Below are positions 42,001 to 57,000 of a stretch of 64,000 nt of DNA, piece by piece. A model generated the notes under the pieces. It was not told where the DNA came from. It ran no database searches and worked only from the letters and a program-made list of their open reading frames with translations. The translations under genes and the position numbers were made by a program. The stretch is from Sthenelais limicola (lineage: Eukaryota > Annelida > Polychaeta > Phyllodocida > Sigalionidae): positions 7,779,685 to 7,843,684 of the forward strand of contig OW804097.1 in the NCBI GenBank assembly GCA_942159475.1, read 5' to 3'. The stretch's first letter is position 1, and each line of letters opens with the position of its first letter.

Positions 42001-45000
42001 GCTAGAAAACTTCAGAGCGTGCTAAACCGAGGTATTAGATTGATAAGCCGCAATGTCCTATTGACCTTAGCCGAAATCATGGAGAGGAACAACATAATGT
42101 TATTGGAGAAGCGAGGTGGTATCACGGTAATGGGCCTTATGTTTAAACTAAAGGATATTGATAGGTACGTACAGGACATGCCTCGACCAACACGACAGGC
42201 CGAGGGCATAAACCTAGTTGTACCCCGTCCAAAAACGGAAAGATTTAGGAGAAGCCCACATGTACTAGGACCACAGATGTGGAACAGCTTAGAGGTCAGA
42301 AATAAAGTGCGAACCTGGCCTAACCTCAAAAGTTATCTGAAAAGCAGATACGACTGGCACCTCAAATGATGTGCACAAGGTTCAAGCCTGAGAGGGTATA
42401 CTCTATGGCGAAAACCAAGTTGAAAATTATGTGACTGTGAGTGTCTATAAACTTGAGATATACCGATATTATATAAAATTGGTATGGATTAGGGATTTGA
42501 AAGTTGTACTGTGTAATTTTAGATGGTACTTTGTACTGAAAGCGGTATTGATTCATATGGTCAATGTACATATTGTTGTTCTTATAATGGGAAAAAAAAC
42601 AAAAAAATGTTTGCATAAAAGAAAGAGTGAGAGGTGTCACATAGTGGCGAACGTTATGTGTAACAATTTACACATTTATTGAGGTATGAATGAATGTATA
42701 GTTAAATCAATGATAAAATCTAACTACTAACTACTACACTTTGTAGAACTTCTGCCAATAAAATTTGTTAAAAAAAAAAAAAATGTTCTTTCTAAAGCCA
42801 AAGTTTAAAAGAAATGATTCATTAAATTGTGATTAAACACTGATATTTACCTTTAAATATTTAATGTCTACTAGGTGCTGCACGAATACCTGGAGGAAAA
42901 GGCATGCTCGCTGGCCAAAGGAAAAAATAAAACACTGGTAGCATTAGCCATTATACAAGCGGCAGATGAGGAGCATTTCAAGTTCAGCTGCACGACTTTC
43001 AACAACATCAGCAAGGCGTTCCTCCCAGATGTAGACAGTCCAGTACTCTCTGATTTCACAAAACAGCCAAACAGCAGCTATCCTGAGATATATAGGTGTT
43101 TTTTGTTGATTATTATTTGTGATAAGCGGCATGCTCTAAAACCCAGACATTTAATTACTTTTAGTGTTGATGTATTCATTTAACTATTTCCAATACTGAT
43201 AAAGAATCCATTCGCACGTATATTCCAGTGTAATTCCTCTTGTGGTAATATTGTTGTACTTTTGCGTATATTCTGAGCTATGGGTGTTCACTACAATAAT
43301 TATTTGATTCATGCCTTGAAATTAGTATGGGCATAATATCAAACACATAATTGTTGTTCCTGTGTTATATAATAAAGCTTTATGTACACTTATTCTCGCA
43401 GGAAATAAGACATTTAAATTAAATAATATTTATACTTCAAGATACTATTACCTGAAATATATTTGTAAATGTAGTGAATTCATACATATAAGTATTTCTC
43501 TTATTTTGTAAATTCAGATTAGTCGCAAACTTCATGGAAAATCATTTCAAGGACACACAATTCAAGATGCACTACTTTATTCCGCTTCTTCATTTCATGA
43601 AGAAGCGAATGCCATCAATGTGGGCAGAACCAATCCAGATTGACACAGATTGGAAGTTGGGATCAGTGAACAAGGTCCTAGCAACTTTCTTCCAATTACT
43701 AGAACAGGAAAGGTAAGATGCAAACGCTTCAGCAGTTCAGGACTTACTTATTAGAAATTATACTTTCAATGTAACAAAAAGTATCGTAAAAAATATCAAA
43801 TTAAATCAAATTACCTACAACTGAACTGGGGTTCAGTGAAAGCTTGTGCAATGCGCTATGAAGCACTTAAATGAAATGTTTCTTATGGACAAATGCGGAG
43901 TTAGTAAAGACTACACATACCATCCAATTCATAGGACGTTCATCAATATACATATTTATAATAGCGCTTAAATGGATCAATGACAAATTGCATAGTGTAT
44001 ACTATGGAAAGCGAGACGCATATAACCAACATTTGGGCATGCATATATAGCAATGCCATAATAACTGTATGGGAAATAATTTTTGCCTCCGTAATTGTCA
44101 CGCAAAAAAACGGGCCTGTCCGACAAAAGCGTTTGTGTTCAATGTGCTTTCTGTTTTTCTCAGCTGGAAATTTGTTTAACTTGATATTACCAGATATATC
44201 GATTTGAAATATATATTTCAAACTGTATAACCCGAATGCAAAAGTCTGAGGTTACTATAATATAACAATACATGTATTATGTTTAAAATTGTGCATACCA
44301 TATACATATTTGTGCAGTATTAATTAGCACTTATTGGACGAGTTGCCGCATGGCGCATAAATAAAGGACAAGATCGGAGATTGAGTTCTCTATTTACGCA
44401 TCCACACGGCAACGAGTCCTATAAGTTGATTATTATACTTGCCTAGATTTGCATGTAAAACGTGCTTAATTAAATAGATGATAACATAATTTACCATAAT
44501 ATTTAGTTTTCGTATAAGAGGAATGTAACTAGAAACAGTTGAAACAAGGAGGAAGAAAGCACTTGCACCGGCAAACTTGCGCCGGCAAACTTGCGCCGGC
44601 AAACTTGTGTCGGTAAACTTGCGCCACCAAACTTGTCGGCTTGACAACACACCGGTAATGTACTAGACCAATACCGCATTACAAGTAATGAGCGGCTGTC
44701 AGGGCCTCGGTAGTGAATGCGTGTATAATAAGTACTAATACAAGTCCAGAAAGGTTTCAAAAAATCTCAATGGAGGTTTGATTTGGCTACATGCTAAAGA
44801 ACTGCACCGGGTGCAGTCGTGGACACCTTTATCCATTTGGGGGATCATGCAAAGGCAACATGCCTTCTGTTTTGCTGAGAGTTGATAGGAGTGACGAATC
44901 TTACCTCAAGAAACTGGAGGATGCCTACACCAATTCATTGCAAGACCAGGACATGTTGGAGAAGAAAGTCAAGTCCTTACGTGAGTCTGGTTCTGGTATC

Positions 45001-48000
45001 AAGATTGAATCTGGAGAGTCTGATGCTATTGGTGGTTGCCATGTTAGACAGCATATACAACTCGTCCAGTGGTGGCGGCTCCTAGTCCCAGTCAGGCGCC
45101 AGTGGGGCATCTAGCTGGGTGTCGGACCTTGTATTGTATTGTATTTCTTATTGACAGCATTTCATCATTTACAGACAAGCACTTAAATGAAATGTCTTGT
45201 GCCTTGTGAACGGCCAGTTAACTACTGCTTTGTCTAAGCGTCTAAGTGAAGGTAAATATGCGTGCATGCTTTGGGTGCAGTTGTTATACCGCTAGGTGGC
45301 GTAGCAGTATCAGCCACAGCAATAAAGGATGAGTTATGGGTAACGCCAGACACTCTAGATTCAGGACTAAACCGACTTGGAAGTGTTCATTCTAGCTCCC
45401 CTGGATCTTTCATATAATTTAGGAACATTTATAGATTATACCCCCCAAGGGTGTAACATTGGTGGAGAACCCTTATAAGATCATTTTGGTACAATATTTA
45501 TTCTAAATTATTTACAAAATTCGAAGTTAGGAGCATTTGAAGAGGTGCTCCTCTAACTAGGATGCAACTATGGACATATAGGCCCTAGCCTTCCCCAAGC
45601 ATACCAGCTCATGGATTGAGTGAGGAGTATTCTGAGTCACTGGCTTGGGGATATATATAGACTCTCTCTGGATGGAGTAGGAGAACACACAGGGGTGAAG
45701 GAAAAACCATCTGCTTTCACCCTAGAGTTGACACTCTAGATTCAGGACTAAACCGATTTGGAAGTGTTCATTCTAGCTCCCCAGGATCTTTCATATAATT
45801 TAGGAACATTTATAGATTATACCCCCAAGGGTGTAACACAGTGCCCAAAGGGGATGCAGGGGCGGATCCAGGATGTCCGGAGGGAGGCGGGGGGGGTTCA
45901 GGTCTGAGAAAAGGGCACATGTTGGGGACTGTGAGAGCTGAAGGTCTAAAGCCTAGGTCCGGGAGGGTTTTCCTCCAGAAAATTTGTAAAAATATACTCC
46001 TTAGATTGTGAATTCTGGTTCATTTTGAGTGGATAAATATATTTTTATTGTATGTATTTCAACAACATTTTACCTTTGGAGTTGCTGCACACTACATTAC
46101 AGATGATGTAGAAAAAAAATAATATCACAATGACATGTTCAGCCCTATAGGCTTGTGTATCACTGGGTGGTAGGGTGATTTGTAGGCTGTTGTGGACCTA
46201 CATGTGCAAGTGGCAAAGGTACAAAGGGATCTAGGGGGCTCAGGGGGGCATGCCCCCCTGGGAAAAAATGGAATTTTAGGTGCAATTTTGGGGCATTTGG
46301 GGCATTTGGGAGCACACAAAATGTATTTAATGACAGGTAAATAGTAAATAGTGAGCCCATAAATATTTACTTTACTTTTTTCGACACCCATGTTCAAACA
46401 CTAACATATGGGACAACAAGATGGGTGCAGATTAGGCCTAGTGTGGGATATTTAATGGTGTAAGTGATTTAAATGCTCCTGCAATACTAGAAATTATTAT
46501 GGAAACTCAAATTAAAATTCTCATCAAATGTCTTTTTTTTTCAAGCTTCTGAAGTATTTCATGAAAATTGAAATGTCTAGGGATATAGAAAAAATGCCCC
46601 AAATTCATGAGCTGTACTGCCAGGAGACCACTGGATATGACAGTTAAAGTGGGACCTATTATCAAACCACATAGGTCTACCAGCCTTTAAAAACTCAATG
46701 ATTATGTATGTTTTTGAGATATGGATCTTTGAAATCAAAAAAAGATACTAGCAATAATTTTCTTAAAATGTGTAGCAGGCCTATTATACCCCCCCCCCTG
46801 TTTAATTGCCTATGTCTAATGTACTGGGGGAACATAGGTTGGATATACCCCCTCCAGTTTACAATAGCCGTAGGACAAAATGTACCCCCACCAGGTTTAA
46901 AGTACCACTAATGGGGAAACTAAACCTAGGCCTAATAGACAGAACTAAATAGATTTTAGGAATGAATACCAAACCGATTTTAAATGTGGGGTTGATAAAT
47001 TGTAATGAGATATGACAAATGACAAATTTTATTATGCGGAAAATAATGGAATTAATAGAATTTCCAAAATTCATATAAGTTGAAGTTCTGAATATCTTTT
47101 CAGGTGAAGTAGTCCTAGACATATTTAGGAGATGCAAATTTTTAATTAGAATCTCCAAAAAACCCACTATTTTTTGTTATTATTGTAAAAACAATTTTAT
47201 TTTTTCCTGTCTAAAAAAAATGGTTTCATTCCCAAAACCGTGAAAGAAAAATGCAGCATTTCCCAATAGACTTGCCTACTAAATGGGTACAACTGAGAGT
47301 ACCCACAGCTAGCCCTGTTTCCCAAACATGTCTATGTCAGGCAACTACAACTTTCTTTTAACGTGATAACATATATTTTTCCCTTATTATGTGTAGCATG
47401 TAACCTGCACTATACGTGTAGTAAATTTGGGGACAGTAGGAGTAGCCATTAATTGTTGGTTTTATTCTATATAATGTGAAAAAATGGGCAAGAAATGACT
47501 GCCATAGACTTTGGGATGGGAAAAAGGGCACTTTGGGCGGAAAAAAGGGCACTTTGGGGCGGGGAAAAAGACACTTTTGGGCAGAAAAAAGGCACTTTGG
47601 GGTGGATAAAAAGGGCACTTTTGGGGTAGATAAAAGGGCACTTTGGGGCGGGAAAAGGGCACTTTGGGGGAGGGCAAAAAGGGCAGCATGGGACCCAAGG
47701 GGGGGGGGGGGTTCAAACCCCTGAACCCCCCCCCCCTGGATCCGCCCCGCAGATGGTAGATGGCGACCCATTACCGACTGTAGGCAACCCATTGGATTCT
47801 CAATCAATAATTTCATTACGACTACCTTTAATAACTTCTGTTATAAGACTGGATGATGTTATGGAGATCCTGAGCCCTGGGTGTTACATGGCTTCAATAG
47901 ATGTCTCAAGTGCATACAGGACAGTGGCGGTAAAGCCTGACCAGTGGACTTTGTGAATAGTACTTAGTGAATTAGTCCAACAGTGGAAAGGCAAATTTTG

Positions 48001-51000
48001 GCCTAACCCGGAAATCCCGGATAAAGTTTTTTTCTCTCTGTGAACCGGTTTGATGGAAGATTATCTTTAATTTAATGTAGGTATTAATTTTATGCAGATA
48101 TTAATTTCATGTCAAATATGATAATCTGAAATCAGAAAACGTCTGTCTCAAGTACCCCTACCCCCATTGACGGTACATTTATAAACACTACTTGGCGCTA
48201 ATCAATAATAATTATCACCTCAATACAAGAGTTTATTGACGTGTAGTGCACTGGGGTAATCAGCGAAGAAAGTGGTGACATTGTCTATTTTGGCAGCAAC
48301 AGTAGAGCGAATTTTGGCTGTGTTTAGAACAAAAAACGGATACCTTGACGTACAATTTGGATCATTTTCCATATATTTGGGTATTGTTGCGATAAAAACG
48401 GTGATGACTATATATATATGCATGCGCAATTTTCGGTTATATGCATCCCGCTTTTCATAGTATTCCAATGGTTATAGTTATGTTTCTAAACTGGGGAACA
48501 CACACACTTATAGCAAAATCCATATAATTGTTTCTTACTAGCTTGATGAGGAATACATTGAATGAAATGAGACCACATTTCGAAATGGACTGGGATCTGC
48601 CTGACACATTCCTGCAATTTCTCTCGTCGGAGTCACTGGAAATGATTGTGGTCAAGCAGTATGATATTCCTGCAAGTCTAGCACTTGCATTTTTGCATCG
48701 CCACACCATTGATCTAAAGAAACTGGCTTTCCCAGAGGTAACTGGCCACTTATTTATCTATATCCTAATAAAGCTGGAATTAACGCTTGTAATGCTTGCC
48801 ATTCAGGGAGGTCAAAACGGTCATGTGAGTTTTTTATGAACAAAAGTAATAGTTTATGTGAATCAGACCTTTAAAAATGTGCACATCTCCAACCTACGGC
48901 TTGATTGCAAAAAACTCAACATCTTCTAATGTTTTCGAGGTTTTAATAATACAAGTTCCTTTCATTTTTGTTTAGGATATTCTTGACAGGTTGTGCGGGA
49001 ATGTTTCAACCACAGCTCATAATTCGTGAGTATATATGACGAGATCCCTGGCCTATTTCCATACCAGCCACCTTATGCACATTACAGTTTATGTATGGTT
49101 TGTCACCGGGTTGAGTCTGCTGGCTGCACACTTATCATGCTACAAATAGAATGTAATAGAATATGCGTTCATTACTGAGTCAAAAAGTGGCAGAGCTCAG
49201 TTTAATTTCCACGGGGAATGACAGACGTTCCTATTCAAGAATGTCAAGTATGGAAATCATTTCCTGGATATTCTATTGAAACACGACATACTTGCGGGGA
49301 TCACTTAGCGGAAAAAATGATATATTGGGCAGTATCAATTGAAAGGTCTCTGAAACTTGGTAGTATTACACTCATATAAGTCTTTTGTTAATATGGCTAA
49401 GAATAGATGCATATGCGGACAAGAAGAGAGCTCTAAAATAGAACATTGTGGGGCTACTAGCAGGAATATTCCGTCTTTAGAGGAATTTAAAAAAACTTTT
49501 TTAATTTTAATTTATATTTATATATATGTTTAAAATATCACCTATGGACCTAGTAGCTTTAGGTTTCATGACATGGCCGCTTCCCTTCATATAAGTTAAT
49601 TTTAAACAAAGACGTATGCAGGTCACTCACTAGAACAAGTGCACAGAAGACTTTTTGAATATATATATGAATTTAAAAACAAAAACGATCCTGTCTCCCT
49701 GGTATACCTAGACTTTCGAAAAGCATTCGACACAGTAGACCATGAGATACTGCTCAGAAAGCTAACAACATTCCACCTCTCACCAAAAGTAATAGATTGG
49801 TTCAGAGACTACCTTACTAATAGATACCAAAGAGTACAGGCAAACGGTGTTACCTCCGGAAAGGCCAGAGTCACCTATGGGGTCCCCCAGGGAACGGTTT
49901 TGGGGCCTCTCCTATTCCTACTGTATATAAATGACCTCCACAAAGTTATTAAACAGTCACAGGTACAACTCTTTGCCGATGACACAGTGATATTCCACTC
50001 ACATCCACGAGGAGAAACTTTGTACAAAGAACTTCAAAAAGACCTGGATGCAGTGGGAAAATGGTGCACACTAAACAAAATATCAGTAAATGTACAAAGC
50101 AAAGCCATGACCATAGCCCTACGTACAACAAAATCAAACACAAACACAAACGTGTTAAGCCTTAACAACGCCGAATTAGAGCATGTCACACAATACAAAT
50201 ACCTTGGCCTAGAAATTGATAGCGGCCTAACATTCAACCCCCACCTTACCTCAAAAATCAAACAAGGAATACAGAGACTCAGAGCCACTGCCAAAATCAA
50301 CCAAGCCCTCTCCAGTAAAAACACAATCCTAATCTATAAGACCATGGTGCGCCCCGTGTTTGACTTTTGTGATATGTTCTATGCCCCGGCACAGAAAAAA
50401 CACATAGACAGGCTTCAATCCATACAAAACTCATTTCTTAGGTTAGCATACAACAAGAAAAAGACAGCGTCAAGGTAATCCACTCAGAGATAAAGATGGA
50501 ATTTCTAAATGAAAGAAGAGACTCACACCTTCTCCACTTAGCATATGAGATGAGTTGTGACAAAAGATACCTTGACAACAGAAAAATCAATCTGCGAAGT
50601 CTGGCAAAGAGTAAGGTCCTAAAAATACCAATAACAAAAACAGAGAGGATCAGAAACTCTTTTATTGTACAAGCCCCAACCCTTTTCAATAAAATTTCAC
50701 CAGCTGGGAGAAACTGCCCAACATTGGTTGAATTCAAAACATACCTTGAAGAAAACTTCTTCTCCCATACAGGATAGTGGAGAGACCCCAATATCGATCT
50801 CTATTGGGCAGGCCAAAGTATTATTAAAAACTAGTCACAATGTATATACAAATGTAAAGGGAGCAGATGTGATGTAGGGCCAGTGTTCGCGAGAATGTTA
50901 CCCAGCATACATCTAAACCCTCTAGTCCTCAAAACGACGCAAGGATATATATATAAACAGCGGTCAACGCAGTGTTCGCAAGAATGCCAGGACCTAGCTG

Positions 51001-54000
51001 GATGTAAAAATGGGATAGACTACCTATACAGCAGAAGACCAAATTCCTCCCATCTTTAGTATCAACAAAAATTAACCCAAAATAAACATGGACGATGTCC
51101 ACAAAAAACACATACACAAGGAAACCCCATACAATGGGCCCCACCTTGATATAGTATAGCTAGTGCATCCCATTGTAGTAGAATAGGTAACTAGTCATTT
51201 AGTGCGTCGCTATCTCATAAACTGTAAAATTAAAGTCTAGTCTAAGGGACCCTCTGGAAGAGCTATGGCTGCCATAGAAGAGGACAAACCCATTTCCAGT
51301 GTAATTTATCTTATGTACTGTTTTCTGGAAATAAACAATATACATACATACATAGTCAGGGGATATCATTGTTATGTCGTCCAAATATATCTACACCCTT
51401 TGCACATAGGATATCTACTAGGTGGTTTGACAGAGTGTGCATGTGGAACAAGCTGGCCCTGCTTCCCTACATCTTACATCTTACATCTTACTGGCGCGAA
51501 TTTTGAACATGGCGGACGCCTTCTCATGCCGCTCCAGCTAAACTGATTTAGATTTGAATTGTACGCTCCCAACTGGTTTTGTGCAATCCGTTTTTAGGGA
51601 GTTATCTCAATCTACCTGAGAAGCTCAAAATTCCGTGGTGTCAGGAATTTTTTACCCTTGGATTTTACTTAAATTCTACAATTTTGTGACTGCTAATCCA
51701 TGAGGTGGGCGAAAATACAGGTAATCGCCATGGCCAGGAAAGATGGCTTCGCACAGGTCAATGCCAGTAGTACACCCGATATAGGTATGGGTAAACAAAC
51801 AAGTGATGAACTATCGCCTATTGTTGAAAATGACTCTAAAAAATTGTGTGGTTTTGACTCAAAATATGAACAAATGGCTGGAAAACTGGCAGAACAGGGC
51901 CAGATGTTAAATGACAACATGGACGCCATGTATGACCATGTTGATGAGTTGTTGGACGGCCACAATGATCATGTGAAATTGATTAACCATTTACTCAAGG
52001 ACCAGCTAACCCTAAAAGCAACAGTAAACGATCTACAACAAAAAATGGCAACTAAAGTTAACTTACAAGAAGTTGAGCAGAGGGTAAGCCTCCAATCTCG
52101 TTCTACTGCCTATCTTGCCTCCCAGTCGAATAAATTGAAAGATGAGGTAGAAATACTGAAGCAGCAACACCATGACTCGTATTTAGTCCTTGAGAATTGT
52201 CATTTGGAGAAAGATGAAAACACCTTCCACCTTGCCAACGATATTGTGCACCGCCTAGTTCCTGAGGCTGGGAATTGAGTAGTAGATGTGGCCTTTAGGG
52301 AAATACGATCCAATAATTCCAGGAGAGGTCCAAGCCCCATTGTTATCAAGCTTATCTACAAAAGTTTGAAGGATCAACTGATGCATTTGAACACTCTTTT
52401 TGAAGATGATAGAGCCCTTCCCATCCAGTACTGGCCAAACCGTAAAAGGATGTTCTTCCACGACTATGACTCGGTTGAGATACGTCAGAAAAAAAGTCTC
52501 ATGAGGCTGATGGCCAAGCAGGCGATCAGTGCTGGGGCTGATGAGAAATACACCAGGCCTAAAGGGGATCAAGTTCTCATTGACAGGAAGATGTACAACT
52601 CACGCCAATTGCATACAATAAAGAATAGTGTCCAGTCAAAGGTTAACCAACTAGGAAGAATAAGGTATTACATTGATAAGAATGCTGCTGTGAAAATACT
52701 AAAAGCGCATATAATACCCTTAACGGAATATGGCGTTATTTTCGCAAAAATGGCGAATAATAATATCATCCGCAAAGTACAAAGTGTAATAAATAGAGGT
52801 GTAAGAATGATTGATCTGAACATTCAAATGCCTGTAGCAGAGATCATGAATCGATACAACATTCAAACTGTTGATAAGAGAGGGTATGTTGCATTAATGG
52901 GCTTAATGTTCCACTTGAAAAATCTTGACTCATATGTGCAAGCTATGCCAAGAGATACTAGACTCGCCGAGGGTATTAATATGGTGATGACTCAACCGAG
53001 AACTGAGAAACTGAGAAATAGTCCTGTATACCTAGGTCCTAAATCTTGGAACAGGCTATCTGTAGAGGAGAAGGGTATGACCTGGCCCAACCTAAAAGCA
53101 GTTCTAAAAGGCCGAGATATGCCGGCACTAGACTGAAATGAATAAGTCTAGTAGAACGTATAGAATGTAACGTGATTTGAGGCAGTCATGTGACTGTACG
53201 TAGAGAGAGTAATGCCTACCTGAATATAAAATTGTAAATGGGTTAGCGATTGATGTATAATTTTACTTAGACAAAGCGGAATGTGTATGTATCTGTTTTT
53301 ATTCTGGCACAAAAAATGTAGAAAACAAATGTGAGATGTGTGTATAAGGAAATCTAGATATATATATGTAAGGTTAAAGTAGTTAAAGAAATTTAAAAAT
53401 TATAGGAGTAACTGTACTGAAGTGTAATTACTACGTAAAAATCACCACCTATGTATCATAACTTTTTGATGACGAATGAGAACTATCCCATTGTGAAACT
53501 TTTGTCAATAAAATTTATTTAGAAAAAAAAAAAATACTCTTGAAGAAAGGTTCAGCTGCGAGAAGGTGAAGATTGTACCCGTCAAAAACAGTATAGCTTT
53601 TCAGAGTGAAAGGGCGTACCTCAGTCAATTTGCCCGAGCCGAATTCCAATATCTTGGAGAAATGTATAACTCATCCGAGCAGGCGTATCAACACAAAAAG
53701 ATGTTAATTCACGGGAAAAAAGTTATAGCTGCTTCCATTCTCAACAACCCTGATCCGAGGGAAATTAAAAGTTTTGCAGACAAAGTCACTGAAATTCCAT
53801 CGTGGAAAAACATGCAAAATGACATTATGACAGACATCGTTTGCTGCAAGTTTTACCAGAACAGGGAACTGTCTGAAAAGCTTGTATTGACCGGTGCAGT
53901 GCGTCTCATCGAGGCTACAAGTAACACATACTGGGGCAGTGGCTGTTATTTATAGTACAGCGGCCAGAGGCTAAATTTGGGAGGGAACCCCTACCCACCG

Positions 54001-57000
54001 TATAACAAGCTAAATTTGAGGTATTTTGTGTAGAATTTCATGAATTTTCTGAATCTGAGGAAAAGAATTGCCCAAAAGGTGGCGAACATTATCAAAATGG
54101 CCTGTTTCCATGGAAACTTGTGATTTTTTTGTATTTTAGCAAAAAATAGGTTTTTAGTGTCCCATTTCTACACTTTTATCAGTATTGTGACCAAACCAAA
54201 GGAAAATTCTGGGATGTGACATCCTATTTTCTCTTATGAAAATATGACAATAGAAACAAATGGTAACCTAATGCATACAAATAATAACTGACATTAGGGG
54301 AAAGAAAAATAACCCATTTTTGGTATCATCGGAATGTCTGTTGCCATGGTAATCAAGCCTCACTTTTCATTCTATGCTAAATTTTGTGTAAATCTAAATT
54401 ACATACTGCAGTCTATATCTTTTGAACAATTTATTTCAAAGCTACACAATTTATACATGTGAAAGGGATCTGAGAGTACTTTCATAATATATCTTTTAAT
54501 TGACCTTTGTCAAGGTCAAGGTCACCATTTTCAAGGTCAAACATCAAATTTTGGTTCAAATTTGAGTATTATGTATGTATCTTTGGAACTATTTATCTCT
54601 TGTGTATACAATTTATGCATGTGATAGAACACTAGCAACACTTCCATCGGACATCTTGTCAATGACCTTGGTCAAGGTCAAGGTCACCATATCCAAGGTC
54701 AAACATAACATTTTTTCTTGATTTTAGATTTAGGTATATGTATCTCTGGAATTATCTGATAGGGTTCTGGGAGCACAGGCATTAGATATCTTAACTAGCT
54801 TGTCAATGACCTATGTCATGGTCAAGGTCAACATTTCAAGGTCAAAGATCAAGTTTTGGTCCAAATTCTTGTATTAGGTAGGTTTCTCTGGAACTATTCT
54901 CCCTGGGGTACACAATATGATATCCTCTAGTAGTTCCATAGTTGGGGGAAAAAACAACTAAATTATGCGTAATGCTACGAAAATACCATTGTTGTGGCAA
55001 TTAAACTAAATATTAGCCATTCGATCTATTTTTTCTAACATTCTATTGTGTTTGATATTGAAAACAAGTGATTTAATTATATATATGGCATCTAAAGAAC
55101 ATTGTTTTCATGCATTTTAAAACCAGTTTTTAATTATTCAAAACAAATAGAATATCTTGATTTTCTTTCACTCTGACTTCATGTGTTATCTTTGATTTGA
55201 ATTCTTTTATATATTGATTGTTTCCTTGAGCTGTAATTAAATCATGAATGTCGGAAAATATGCTTTCATTTCATTGAGTGCATTGTTTGTTGAAACCAAC
55301 CCAGTAGATTAGAAAATAACAACAAATGAAAAATTGTTGCGTAGCATTACGCATGGGTTAATCATGTTGCTAGCATTCAATGTTCTATAGTGTAAAACTT
55401 GAAATGATCAAAATAGATTGCTGGAATATTTAATAGTTGGATTATATCTATAATTGGTGCTGAATTCTTAAATATATTAAGTAAATCTGACTATATTGTT
55501 ATCTTTTCTCCTCTCCAGGCCCCCATATTTGCAAATCGGAATTGGCAATTATCTTTATGAATCCAACCAAAACACATATATATATAAATGCAATACAAAA
55601 TATCTTGTTTATTCAAAGGTAATTTGTTTGGATGAACATTGCTTCCTGAGAAAACTGATCAGTAGTGTTTAATTGTGTCAAAATTGTCCACAATATATGT
55701 ATTTCGTAGCATTACGCCGTTGTGTAGCATTACGCCGTTTCGTAGCATTACTCATCCAGGTTAATATTTTCGAAAAATATTTGTCAATCATAACTTAAAA
55801 TGGTGTTTGATTCATGAGCATTATATAGGGAAAATAATTTTCACCAATATATATAGGGGTCCTAAGTAAAGAGCAATCACATTTCGTTTCGTAGCATTAC
55901 CAATACCCTGCAACCTTTTTAGAAGTGAATACAAGTTTGGAATAATTTCGATCGCCTCCGTTTTTCTGGTGTTGACAAACAAACAATATACTGGAGCTTC
56001 AATGGAGCTGGGTGAGAATAGAATTCAATGGGATTTAATCATTAATACAAGACATTCAAAATGGCCGCTTCGTAGCATTATGCAAGGGCTGACAAAATAC
56101 TATCTTTTAACAGGGGGTTATGCCTCGTTGAAGTTAGTAGTTCAGAGAAATGTTTATTAACTTTATCATGAAATGATGTTCAATTTAGGGCCTATATTCA
56201 GTGAAAATATTTTTCACTAATATATATAAGCAATGAGCACTCACAGGTTGTTTCGTAGCATTATGATTTGCCATTTTTGCCCATACTTTTTAAATGATTA
56301 TAAACAACAGTGGACAAGATTAAAATCTTTGTATTTTTTATAGTAGTGGCAAAGAAATAATGTTCTGGAGCTCTAATGAAGCTGGGTAAAATTAAGTTCA
56401 GGGTCTTTTAATAATTCTTGCAAGACATGAAAAGTGGCCGTTTCGTAGCATTACGTTATTTAGAAATTATCTTAATGTGAGATTTAAGGGCTTGAAAATG
56501 CTTCGAATTTTATTTTTTATATATCAATTTAAGGACTGATGCTAGACTATCATTTAAGTCTAATAATACTTGTTTAAACACTGAAATAAAATAACAAATG
56601 AAATCAAAAGGAAAAGGCAAAAAGTGCACTACTTTTGTAGGATTCGACCATATATAATATATTGAAACTTTATTTCCATTTTTTAAAATACATGAGGTCT
56701 ATAAGGAAATAGGACTGAGGTACTTTTGGATACACATGTATGTTGTTGCGTCCCAAAGTAGACATATGTACTAATGATGACATCCGTACAGACTTTTCCT
56801 CTGTGGCACAAGCTATTTCTCATATTACAAATTCTTTTCCAACTACTAACTTACTATGTCCAGGCAGACTTTACTATTTCCAGAACAAAAAGTTCCATGT
56901 CAGTGGCGATTTCTCCATGTTAGCCTCCTTTTCCACTATTTCCCTTAGGTAATCACCACAGAAAAGTATGTCACTGCACCTTTTTCCTATGTCTCCTATG

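Larger units (their letters stand above)
39865..42784 (+). mobile_element. 5'-truncated LINE split by a CACTA-type insertion
   Basis: 39865-40150 encodes the RT palm start (FDVAKAFNCIDYEILLNKL, GVPQGSLVGPL). Then comes a 1.4-kb insertion. 41557-42369 resumes at SSYDTVTSVTGNN and continues to the C-terminus (YLGFELDANLNF, MWNSLEV, TWPNLKSYLKSR). The 3' UTR ends GCCAATAAAATTTG and poly(A) at 42769-42784. The YADD-containing strand is lost at the junction. Confidence 0.82.
43713..48541. other. Large intron rich in repeats
   Basis: No further arm exon was recognised. It holds the palindrome at 44330, the tandem array at 44562, LTR-element debris and the TIR element listed below. Confidence 0.5.
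51491..53955 (+). mobile_element. LINE ORF1-NADAR gene interrupted by a LINE tail
   Basis: 5' leader from ~51491 (GGCGCGAATTTTGAACATGG), ORF1 N-half 51730-52600, an inserted LINE RT tail 52600-53533 ending in poly(A), then the ORF1 C-terminus with NADAR 53536-53955. The reading frame before the insertion (VLIDRKMY) and after it (TLEERFSCEKVK) make sense as one protein. Confidence 0.75.

Noticed and set aside
44562..44631. Short regular repeats considered as CRISPR
   Set aside because: Direct 14-bp tandem units without spacers, in eukaryotic DNA.
45349..45843. Pair of direct repeats considered as intact LTRs
   Set aside because: No TG...CA boundaries, only ~270 bp between copies, no PBS or PPT that can be fixed.
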